A stretch of 64,000 nucleotides of DNA from Candidatus Anammoxibacter sp. (GTDB lineage: Bacteria > Planctomycetota > Brocadiia > Brocadiales > Anammoxibacteraceae): contig JAIQZO010000024.1 in NCBI GenBank assembly GCA_021777055.1, forward strand, positions 186,001 through 250,000, read 5' to 3'. Each line of letters opens with the position of its first letter. The stretch's first letter is position 1. A program made the translations under genes and the position numbers. Shown here piece by piece: positions 19,887-28,106 of the stretch. The notes under the pieces were generated by a model, which ran no database searches, had not been told where the DNA came from, and worked only from the letters and a program-made list of their open reading frames with translations.

Positions 19887-21176
19887 TTACACTTCTTTAG
19901 ATATTTCGTTATTTTCCATTCCTTCTCCATCTTCTACACATCCATCGTCACTATCAGATTTTCTGTTCTCTCTCTCACCTTCGACATCTTCTACGCTATC
20001 TGCGACTCTAGATATTTCGTTATTTTCCATTCCTTCTGCATCTTCTACACATCCATCGTCACTATCGGGTATTTTGTTCTCTCTCTCATCTTCGACATCT
20101 TCCACGCTATCTGCGACTTCAGAATTTCCCATCTCTTCAGCATCTGAACTTTCGTTACTTTCCATCACTTCGCCATCGTTTTCACCATTATTACCAGCTT
20201 CACTATCTACATCAAACGTATCCTCTCCCCCGTCCTTTTCAAACTGAGACTCAGTTATTATATCCAGATTCCAATCCGTCAGCATAGATGCGAGCCTAAC
20301 GTTAAGCCCCCTCTTACCGATAGCCAAAGAAAACTGTTCGTCCGGGACCACCACAGAAGCTGTACGATTCTCAGCTGACAACACTATGCCAGAAACATCA
20401 GCAGGCTTAAGAGCATTAGGCAAAAGCTCTTCAGGGATATCACTCCACGTCACAATATCGATTTTTTCCCCATTGAGTTCATCAACCACACTCTTTATAC
20501 GTACACCTCTTAATCCTACGCAAGCACCTACACAGTCAACATTGTTATCGTTGGAATATACCGCAATTTTTGTCCTAAACCCGGATTCCCGAGCAACCCC
20601 TTTTATTTCAATAACTTCCTCATTAATCTCTGGTACTTCCATTTCAAACAGCCTACGAACAAAATCAGGATGTGTTCTAGACAAACACACTTTTACCTTA
20701 TGGGCAAACCGTTTCACATCAGTTATTAGGGCACGCACCCTTTCTCCAACATGGTAATATTCACCATAAATCTGGCCCGATTTATACAACACGCCTTCTG
20801 TTTTCCCACAATCAACAATCATATTTGCCCCTTCAAACCGCAGGACTACCCCACTTATGATTGTGCCTTTTCTTTCAACAAACTCATCAAAGACCGCAAC
20901 ACATTCAGCCTCACGCACCTTTTGAATAATGACCTGCTTTGCTGTCTGCGCAGTTATCCTTCCCAACTCAGATGGGTCTATATGTACACCGCCACCCTCT
21001 ATATTTATATCACCGGTTTCTCTATCAATTTTGACGGATATATCTTTTTTTACCTTATAGTGCTTTTTTGCCGCAGATACTATAGCTGCTTCAATCCCTT
21101 CAAACACTTTTTCTTTGGCAATATCTTTGTCTCTATGTAAACTATCTACCAATCTCAGTAAAGCTTCTTTATCCAT
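19887..21176 (-). CDS. nusA: Transcription termination/antitermination factor NusA
   Basis: Binds RNA polymerase and nascent RNA. 429 aa: an N-terminal RNAP-binding domain (EALLRLVDSLHRDKDIAKEKVFEGIE), an S1 domain (GTIISGVVLRFEGANMIVDCG), then KH1 and KH2 (GLRGVRIKSVVDELNGEKID; FSLAIGKRGLNVRLASMLT). After about residue 325 comes a strongly acidic tail with two near-identical 37-aa repeats (VADSVEDVE...MENNEIS). Such a tail replaces the C-terminal AR domains of proteobacterial NusA and is unusual in being duplicated. First gene of the nusA-infB-DUF503-rbfA cluster; rimP, normally just upstream, is not present. A good promoter lies at 21312-21339. Confidence 0.95.
   Translation of the reverse strand: MDKEALLRLVDSLHRDKDIAKEKVFEGIEAAIVSAAKKHYKVKKDISVKIDRETGDINIEGGGVHIDPSELGRITAQTAKQVIIQKVREAECVAVFDEFVERKGTIISGVVLRFEGANMIVDCGKTEGVLYKSGQIYGEYYHVGERVRALITDVKRFAHKVKVCLSRTHPDFVRRLFEMEVPEINEEVIEIKGVARESGFRTKIAVYSNDNNVDCVGACVGLRGVRIKSVVDELNGEKIDIVTWSDIPEELLPNALKPADVSGIVLSAENRTASVVVPDEQFSLAIGKRGLNVRLASMLTDWNLDIITESQFEKDGGEDTFDVDSEAGNNGENDGEVMESNESSDAEEMGNSEVADSVEDVEDERENKIPDSDDGCVEDAEGMENNEISRVADSVEDVEGERENRKSDSDDGCVEDGEGMENNEISKEV
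19893..20114 (-). repeat. 111-bp tandem duplication at the nusA 3' end
   Basis: Two copies of an about 111-bp unit (37 codons) are nearly identical in DNA, both containing CTACACATCCATCGTCACTA. They encode the two acidic C-terminal repeats of NusA. The frame is maintained. Confidence 0.85.
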
Positions 21177-21311
21177 TTATTATGATGATTTGTAAGACTT
21201 TATTTTCAAAGAAAAACGGATATGCCGTTTTTATAAACTTTTTCTTTAACCACGCCAACAAACAACGATTACACCACAAAAGCACAATATAATTTTATTG
21301 GCGGGAATGTC

Positions 21312-21339
21312 ATTCTAACAGAAAAAGGCTTACTGTCAA
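21312..21339 (-). promoter_or_regulatory. Sigma70-like promoter for the nusA operon
   Basis: Read on the minus strand: TTGACA (21334-21339), a 16-bp spacer, TAGAAT (21312-21317). It is 136 nt before the nusA start. The rest of 21177-21540 shows no gene. Confidence 0.7.
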
Positions 21340-21540
21340 GGCATTTCTACACTTATAACCCTTTTTACAATTGAAGTTGCGACAAGAAAAAGCTAATACG
21401 ACAGAAGATGCTGAGTGACTTTACACAAAGCCCAAGAATTGGCGCAAAAGAAGAAATTTTTAGTAAATTCTTCTTCTCTGACACTCAATGGCGACATAAA
21501 TTAACATAGCCCTTGAGTATAGTCCTTATCGAGATGAATT

Positions 21541-21614
21541 TGACCCCTACGGGATTTGAACCCGTGTTCTCAGATCGAAAATCTGATGTCCTAACCAGGC
21601 TAGACGAAGGGGCC
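21541..21614 (-). tRNA. tRNA-Glu (TTC)
   Basis: A 74-nt cloverleaf. The acceptor stem is GGCCCCT/AGGGGTC with one G-U pair, the D-arm TCGTCTAGCCTGGTTAGGACA is typical of tRNA-Glu, and the anticodon arm TCAGA-TTTTCGA-TCTGA has anticodon TTC. The CCA is not encoded. Confidence 0.94.
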
Positions 21615-21663
21615 GAAAAAAAATATCAGCAAAACGACATAATGCCGTTAATTTATTATAATA

Positions 21664-21736
21664 TGAGGGCAGAAGGGCTCGAACCTTCGACAACCGCCTT
21701 AAAAGGGCGGTGCTCTGCCAACTGAGCTATGCCCCC
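21664..21736 (-). tRNA. tRNA-Lys (TTT)
   Basis: A 73-nt cloverleaf with acceptor stem GGGGGCA/TGCCCTC, D-arm AGCTCAGTTGGCAGAGC, and anticodon arm CCGCC-CTTTTAA-GGCGG with anticodon TTT. CCA is not encoded. It lies 49 bp upstream of tRNA-Glu, probably in one transcript. Confidence 0.94.
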
Positions 21737-22242
21737 CATAACTATAAAATTATCAGCTACATTGGTAGCTCTTGTTGTTGATTACTATAAAGCAGAACGT
21801 TCACGAACATGAAATTGCTAAACCAGCTCGATCAATAAAACCAAAACAACAAAACACAACAAACAAACCAATACATAAATTCGATAAGGCAAACAAATCA
21901 AATGTTGAGATATATTATCATTTTTTTTTATTATTGCAAATATTTATTATATATTTTATTTTGGAATCAGAATTTCCCCTAATCTTTAATCTTTTACCCT
22001 ATTCAAAAAATATCAGCTTTCAAACATGCCGTTTTAAACAATTTTTTTGATATTACTTTTTTTCTAAGATTATTTATTCAAATTTTGATATCATACCACT
22101 TATTATATTGGGCAGGAACATAAATATAGCATATAGTGATGCCGGTTTTGAATCAATTTGTTCAAATCTTTAGCAGTAAATTTTCTAAATGATTTTATCG
22201 CTATTATAATTGTTTAATTTTTTTCACCGCGAGCAACAAACA
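21737..22242. other. AT-rich intergenic region
   Basis: Separates the minus-strand tRNAs from cimA. It is very AT-rich, with no convincing gene, T-box or other leader motif. Confidence 0.5.
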
Positions 22243-23823
22243 TTGACTAAAAAAGAGACAAAACAAATATCAGTTTACGACACAACCCTGAGAGACGGAA
22301 GCCAAGCAGAGGGGATATCCTTTTCATGCCAAGATAAGCTAGCAATTGCAGTTAAGCTTGATGAACTCGGTGTAGATTATATAGAAGGCGGTTTCCCTTT
22401 ATCGAACCCCAAAGATCAGGAATTCTTCGATGAGATAAAAAAGATATCATTAAAAACATCCAAAATTGCAGCATTTGGAAGCACAAGAAAAGCGAATACA
22501 ACAGCAGAAAATGACGTTGGACTAAAAGCCCTTCTATCAACAAATACACCTGTTGTTACAATTGTGGGCAAGAGCTGGGATTTTCACGTTACAGATGTGT
22601 TACATACCACCCTTGAAGAGAACATAAAGATGGTAGAAAGCAGCATTAAATACCTAAAGTCAATGGACAGAGAGGTGATATTTGATGCTGAACATTTTTT
22701 TGACGGCTATAAGCACAACCCTGCATTCGCAATTGATGTGATAACAGCAGCACAAAATGCAGGAGCAAGCACTATTGTTCTGTGTGATACAAACGGAGGG
22801 TGCCTACCCATGGAAATAGGTGAAATAACTAAAACCGCTAAAAAGAACATTAGTATTACATTAGGAATACATACACATAACGATTCTGATTCAGCAGTCG
22901 CAAACACTCTTATAGCTGTAGGCTATGGAGTAAAACACATACAGGGTACAATTAACGGCATAGGAGAACGATGCGGAAATGCGGATCTATGTTCTATTAT
23001 TCCAAATATTACACTAAAAGCAGGATATAATTGTATTGCGAAAGCAGAATTAAAAAAGATTACGGAAGTTTCAAGGTTTGTATATGAAGCGGCGAATACA
23101 ATGCCACGGACAAATCAACCATTTGTAGGAAAGAGCGCATTTACCCATAAAGGAGGCCTTCACGCCCACGCAGTAAAAAAGAACCAGGAAACTTATGAAC
23201 ATATCGCGCCGGAAACTGTGGGAAATGAGAGGAGAATACTCATATCTGAACTCTCAGGTGGAGCAAGTATCCTTGCAAGGGCAGAAAAGCACAGCCTGTC
23301 AAATGACCGAAAACTCATGAAATTAATACTAAAGCAGGTACAGGACATGGAAAACGATGGATATCAGTTCGAATCTGCGGAAGGTTCGTTTGCTCTGCTT
23401 GTAAAAAAAGCAGCAGGGGAGCACAAAACATTCTTCAATCTTGAAGAGTTCAGAGTAATGGTTGAAAAAGATAATCGTGGAGAACTTTCCAGCGAGGCAA
23501 TCGTCAAAATAAACGTAAAAAACAACATAGAATTTACAGTTGGAGAAGGTGACGGCCCAATACACGCATTGGATTCAGCACTAAGAAAAGCATTGAAAGA
23601 TTACTATCCATCACTTGCAGATATACGTCTAGTTGACTACAAAGTCAGGGTGATAAACCCAAAAGGTGGCACCGCGGCAAAGGTCCGGGTTGTAATAGAA
23701 TCATGTGACAAGAATGATTCATGGGGCACCGTAGGTGTGTCGGAGAACATTATTGATGCAAGCTGGCAAGCCCTGGTTGACTGCATTGAATACAAACTGC
23801 TAAAAGACTGTAAATGCAGTTAA
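22243..23823 (+). CDS. cimA: Citramalate synthase
   Basis: Condenses pyruvate with acetyl-CoA to citramalate, the first step of the threonine-independent isoleucine route. The DRE-TIM barrel begins VYDTTLRDGSQAEGISFS, and the metal-site HTHNDSDSAVAN and GIGERCGNADL are present. The long C-terminal LeuA-dimer (allosteric) domain after about residue 380 and the DVLHTTLEENIKM segment fit the CimA clade rather than LeuA. No ATG is available: TTG at 22243 (giving TKKETKQISVYD) is chosen for similarity to family starts; TTG at 22210 would add 11 residues. Neither has a strong Shine-Dalgarno sequence. It is upstream of valS and a defective-looking threonine deaminase, so branched-chain metabolism is clustered here. 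Confidence 0.88.
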   Translation: MTKKETKQISVYDTTLRDGSQAEGISFSCQDKLAIAVKLDELGVDYIEGGFPLSNPKDQEFFDEIKKISLKTSKIAAFGSTRKANTTAENDVGLKALLSTNTPVVTIVGKSWDFHVTDVLHTTLEENIKMVESSIKYLKSMDREVIFDAEHFFDGYKHNPAFAIDVITAAQNAGASTIVLCDTNGGCLPMEIGEITKTAKKNISITLGIHTHNDSDSAVANTLIAVGYGVKHIQGTINGIGERCGNADLCSIIPNITLKAGYNCIAKAELKKITEVSRFVYEAANTMPRTNQPFVGKSAFTHKGGLHAHAVKKNQETYEHIAPETVGNERRILISELSGGASILARAEKHSLSNDRKLMKLILKQVQDMENDGYQFESAEGSFALLVKKAAGEHKTFFNLEEFRVMVEKDNRGELSSEAIVKINVKNNIEFTVGEGDGPIHALDSALRKALKDYYPSLADIRLVDYKVRVINPKGGTAAKVRVVIESCDKNDSWGTVGVSENIIDASWQALVDCIEYKLLKDCKCS

Positions 23824-23957
23824 TATAGAAGGCTGGAGTCAGAACAAAAGAAATCAAGACTTAGAATGTACATACAAATTTTACGATAAACCATATAGTA
23901 AGATTACTACAAATCTACGCTTTATACTGAATTCTGCATTTTTAAAAGTTTATAAAT

Positions 23958-26684
23958 ATGAACGAGACGATATCTAATCAATATAATCCGAAAGAGATAG
24001 AAGACAAATGGTACAGCTTCTGGGAAGATAACAATATTTTCCATAGCGAGCCTAATTTAACGCAAAAACCATACTCAATAGTCATACCTCCGCCAAACAT
24101 AACCGGCGTGCTCCATATGGGACACGCTTTAAATACTATTATCCAGGATATCCTGGTCCGTTGGCGAAAAATGCAAGGATACAACACTCTATGGATGCCA
24201 GGAACAGACCATGCGGGAATTGCCACCCAAAATGTGGTGGAAAGAGACTTAGCTAAAAACAAGAGCAGCAAAGAGGCAGTTGGTAGAGAAAAGTTTATAG
24301 ATATGATTTGGGATTGGAAGGGGAAATATGGATCTACCATTGTTAAACAGTTAAAAAAACTTGGAAGTGCATGTGACTGGGAACGGGAACGTTTTACCAT
24401 GGACGAAGGCCTCTCGTCTGCAGTTAAAGAGACGTTTATACAGCTTTACAATAAAGGATTGATTTACAAGGGACACTACGTTATTAACTGGTGCCCAAGA
24501 TGCAAAACAGCACTAGCCGATGATGAAGTTGAGCATGAAGAACACGAAGGACATCTTTGGCATATTAGATACCCTTTTCGCGACGAACCCCATTTAAATA
24601 TTACAGTTGCAACAACAAGGCCGGAAACCATGTTAGGCGATGTTGCAGTTGCAGTTAATCCTTCTGACGACAGATTTAAAGAAATGATTGGTGAAACGCT
24701 TGTTTTGCCAATATTAGGAAGGGAATTGAAGATAGTTGGAGACGACTTTGTTGACCTTGAGTTCGGGACTGGCGCCGTAAAGATTACTCCTGCCCACGAT
24801 GTAAATGATTTTGCCATGGCAATGCGCCACAAGTTGGAGCCGATTACTGTAATGAATGATGACGGAACAATGAATTCAAATGCCGGAGATTACAGTGGAA
24901 TGGATAGATACGAGTGCAGGCAGGCCTTGGTTGAAGAGCTTAAATTAAAGGGTTTAGTTGCAAAAGTAGCACCATACACCCACTCTGTCGGACACTGTTA
25001 CCGTTGTTACACAGTTATAGAGCCATATCTTTCAGATCAATGGTTTATTAAAATGAAACCGCTGGCGCAAGCTGCAATTGAGACTGCAAATAACGGACAG
25101 GTTAAATTCTTCCCGGAAAGGTGGAAAAGGGTATATTTAAGCTGGCTTGAAAACGTCCGTGACTGGTGCATCTCAAGGCAGATCTGGTGGGGCCATAGAA
25201 TTCCCGCATGGTACTGTGAAGATTGTAATGAAATAGTAGTAAGTAAAGAGACTCCACAAAATTGCCCAAAGTGTAAAAGCTCTCATCTCAAGCAAGAGAG
25301 TGACGTATTGGACACATGGTTCAGCTCTTCTCTCTGGCCTTTTTCAACAATGGGGTGGCCCGAAAAAACACAGGAGTTAGATTTTTACTATCCAACCAGC
25401 ACGCTGGTAACAGACAGGGGTATAATATACTTCTGGGTCGCACGGATGGTAATGATGGGACTTGAGATAATGCAAAAGAAGCCATTCTCTAATGTTTACA
25501 TTCACGGTACCATCCTTGACAAAGGTGGGCGAAAGATGAGTAAATCCCTCGGGAACGGAATAGATCCTCTAAAGATGATTGAACAATACGGAGCAGATGC
25601 TGTCAGGATTTCACTTATTCTGCTAACAACTGAAGGGCAGGATGTTAAACTATCTGAAAGCAAGTTTGAGATGGGACGTAACTTTGCAAATAAGGTTTGG
25701 AATGCGGCCAGGTTTGCCTTAATGAATATTGATTCAAATGAGAATAATAATAAAATCACATTGAGAATAGATAATTATTCGTTCGAAGATTTATGGATTA
25801 TCAGTAGGCTCAACTATACAATAGAAAAAGTTACTACCGCACTAGAAGGGTTTAAATTTAATGAAGCATTAAGAACAGTATATGATTTCTTCTGGCGTGA
25901 ATTTTGTGATTGGTATCTGGAAATTATAAAACCAAGGCTATTTAATGATAATAAAGATACAAAAATACAGGAAGATGTCACAGAGGAAAACAGATTTGCC
26001 GCCCAAAACACACTTATTTACACCATGGATAAGACCTTATGCCTGCTACATCCCTTTGCTCCGTTCCTTGCCGAAGAGTTATGGCAAAAATTAAAAGGGG
26101 TCGCAGGTAATAACTTTTCAGATTGTATGCTTAAAAGCAATATGGACTTTAATAGTATTATGGCCGCACATTGGCCAATGCATGCACCAGAGAATGCTTT
26201 TCCAAAGGAAGAAGAAGAGATGCGTTTGCTTCAGGATACTATCAGGGCTGTACGTAACGTTAGAAGTAAAATGAACATTCTAGAAAAGCAGCCACTGAAG
26301 GCAATAGTTGTTTCTTCGTTTAAAAATGATGTAAATGTGCTTAACGATAGAAAAGATTTTCTGTCACAGATGGCAAATCTTGAAAGCATAGTAATAACAG
26401 ACAGCTTAGCAGAGAAACCGGAGGAAGCTGCTTGTGAAGTAGTAGGAAAGATACAGATATTCATCCTACTTTCCGGTCTTCTGGATCCTGAAGCGGAAAA
26501 GAAAAAACAGGAGAAGAAAATAGAAGAGCTTGAAAAGTATCTAAAAATTGTTAAAAATAAACTAGATAATAAAAACTTTATTGAAAAAGCTCCTGAAGAA
26601 GTGATCGTAAAGGAACGTGCAAGGGAAAAAGAGCTCCTGGAACAGTTAGGCAAGCTGAAAAAGCAGATAACAGTGACGGATTAG
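23958..26684 (+). CDS. valS: Valyl-tRNA synthetase
   Basis: Class I synthetase, 908 aa, full length. The HIGH-type signature is in PPPNITGVLHMGHALN, the editing domain is in the middle (ATTRPETMLGDVAVAVNP), KMSKS is intact (GGRKMSKSLGNGIDP), and a WCISRQIWWGHRIPAW segment is present. A C-terminal coiled-coil arm (KKKQEKKIEELEKYLKIVKNKL) contacts tRNA in the family. The zinc-type knuckles CEDCN/CPKCKS are seen near residue 420. It lies 134 nt downstream of cimA on the same strand. Confidence 0.96.
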   Translation: MNETISNQYNPKEIEDKWYSFWEDNNIFHSEPNLTQKPYSIVIPPPNITGVLHMGHALNTIIQDILVRWRKMQGYNTLWMPGTDHAGIATQNVVERDLAKNKSSKEAVGREKFIDMIWDWKGKYGSTIVKQLKKLGSACDWERERFTMDEGLSSAVKETFIQLYNKGLIYKGHYVINWCPRCKTALADDEVEHEEHEGHLWHIRYPFRDEPHLNITVATTRPETMLGDVAVAVNPSDDRFKEMIGETLVLPILGRELKIVGDDFVDLEFGTGAVKITPAHDVNDFAMAMRHKLEPITVMNDDGTMNSNAGDYSGMDRYECRQALVEELKLKGLVAKVAPYTHSVGHCYRCYTVIEPYLSDQWFIKMKPLAQAAIETANNGQVKFFPERWKRVYLSWLENVRDWCISRQIWWGHRIPAWYCEDCNEIVVSKETPQNCPKCKSSHLKQESDVLDTWFSSSLWPFSTMGWPEKTQELDFYYPTSTLVTDRGIIYFWVARMVMMGLEIMQKKPFSNVYIHGTILDKGGRKMSKSLGNGIDPLKMIEQYGADAVRISLILLTTEGQDVKLSESKFEMGRNFANKVWNAARFALMNIDSNENNNKITLRIDNYSFEDLWIISRLNYTIEKVTTALEGFKFNEALRTVYDFFWREFCDWYLEIIKPRLFNDNKDTKIQEDVTEENRFAAQNTLIYTMDKTLCLLHPFAPFLAEELWQKLKGVAGNNFSDCMLKSNMDFNSIMAAHWPMHAPENAFPKEEEEMRLLQDTIRAVRNVRSKMNILEKQPLKAIVVSSFKNDVNVLNDRKDFLSQMANLESIVITDSLAEKPEEAACEVVGKIQIFILLSGLLDPEAEKKKQEKKIEELEKYLKIVKNKLDNKNFIEKAPEEVIVKERAREKELLEQLGKLKKQITVTD

Positions 26685-26836
26685 TACAATCTTTTAATCC
26701 TAAATACTGATTCTGTAAATTCATGACTCTTTTTTCTCCTTTTCTATGTATAAATTTTTACAATAGATTTTGCTAATTAAATTCACAAACAAAGTACCGC
26801 TAAGCCGGTTATTTTTAATAATAATGAGGTAATATA

Positions 26837-28042
26837 ATGACGAAGCTGGAAGAATTAAAAGAAGCACAAAAGCGAATGGAAAATGTTCTAAATGTGACCC
26901 CTTGTGATTATTCTTCAACATACAGTAATATAACAGGTGGTGAGATTTTTCTTAAGCTTGAGAATCTTCAAAGAACAGGATCATTTATGGTTCGTGGCGC
27001 GTACAACAAGATTGGTTCCATAAAGCAAAAGAATGCCAGCGTCATTGCATCCTCCAGTGCTAACCACGCACGAGGAGTTGCATTCTCTGCATCAAAATTT
27101 GAAAGAAGCGCTACGATTGTTTTACCTAAGTCAACTACTTTAGAAAAAACACTGGCTCCGAAAAACTATGGGGCAGAAGTCATACTGGCGGGTGAAAATT
27201 TTGACGAATCGTACATTTATGCTCAGGAACTTCAAGAAAAAAACAAACTCCATTTTATTCATCCGTTTGACGACCCAAAGGTTATTACCGGGTATGGTAC
27301 CATTGCACTGGAAATGCTAGAGGCATTGCCAGACCTTCAAACAATTGTTGTACCTGTTGGAGGAGGCGGACTTATCTCCGGAATTTCAATAGCAGCAAAA
27401 TTGATTAATCCGGATATTAAAATAATAGGCGTGCAGACATCAAGTTCCAATGCAATGAAACAATCTTTGGATAAAGGCGCAATTTATGAGATTGAGCATC
27501 CAAATACATTCGCAGACGCAGTAGCAACTAGGCAGATTTGCAAACGTACATACAGTACAATAAAGAAATATGTTGATGAAATCGTTGTTGTTGATGACGA
27601 AGAGATTGCCAGCGTTATCCTTATGATGCTGGAGAGATCAAAACTCCTGGCAGAAGGCGCAGGAGCAATGGCACTAACAGCAGCACTGTACGGAAAGATT
27701 TCTCTTCATGGCATGAAAACCGGATTAGTTATAAGTGGCGGAAATATTGACATGAACCTCCTGGCCGGAATTATAGAACAAGGGTTAGTAAAAGAGGGAA
27801 GGATGGCACACATTATTGTTGATCTGCCTGATGTTCCAGGCGCCCTTTCCATGTTAACCGGCATAATTGGATCGTCGGAGGTAAATATATTAGATATCAA
27901 ACAACAGTCCGGTTCAACAGAACTTCCATTTGGTCAAACAAAAATGGACCTTAAATTAGAAGTAAACGGCTTTGCGCAAGTAGATAGCCTTTTAAAGGAA
28001 CTCAAATCCAAAGGTTATGAACTTGAAGTAAAACCAGGATGA
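26837..28042 (+). CDS. Threonine ammonia-lyase homologue lacking the PLP lysine
   Basis: 401 aa, TdcB/IlvA-like fold-type II PLP protein with a C-terminal ACT domain (IIVDLPDVPGALSMLTGIIG). The glycine-rich phosphate loop PVGGGGLISG and SSANHARGVAFSA are present. However, the universal Schiff-base lysine of the S-F-K-x-R-G-A motif is Met51 (GSFMVRGAYNK; codon ATG at 26987-26989). If the base is correct, threonine deamination by the normal mechanism is not possible. AAG to ATG is a single change, so a sequencing error or recent mutation is an alternative. The start has AGGT 9 nt upstream. It is downstream of valS and cimA; citramalate synthase could supply 2-oxobutyrate instead. It might alternatively have a non-catalytic sensing role. 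Confidence 0.85.
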   Translation: MTKLEELKEAQKRMENVLNVTPCDYSSTYSNITGGEIFLKLENLQRTGSFMVRGAYNKIGSIKQKNASVIASSSANHARGVAFSASKFERSATIVLPKSTTLEKTLAPKNYGAEVILAGENFDESYIYAQELQEKNKLHFIHPFDDPKVITGYGTIALEMLEALPDLQTIVVPVGGGGLISGISIAAKLINPDIKIIGVQTSSSNAMKQSLDKGAIYEIEHPNTFADAVATRQICKRTYSTIKKYVDEIVVVDDEEIASVILMMLERSKLLAEGAGAMALTAALYGKISLHGMKTGLVISGGNIDMNLLAGIIEQGLVKEGRMAHIIVDLPDVPGALSMLTGIIGSSEVNILDIKQQSGSTELPFGQTKMDLKLEVNGFAQVDSLLKELKSKGYELEVKPG

Positions 28043-28106
28043 AAATTATAATAATAGAATCTAATAAAAAGAAAAAGAATTAGTATGCTTAGAAAAGGGG
28101 CATAAA

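Noticed and set aside
21541..21736. tRNA-Glu/tRNA-Lys as an integration site of a genomic island
   Set aside because: No integrase, no duplicated tRNA 3' end and only housekeeping genes on both sides.
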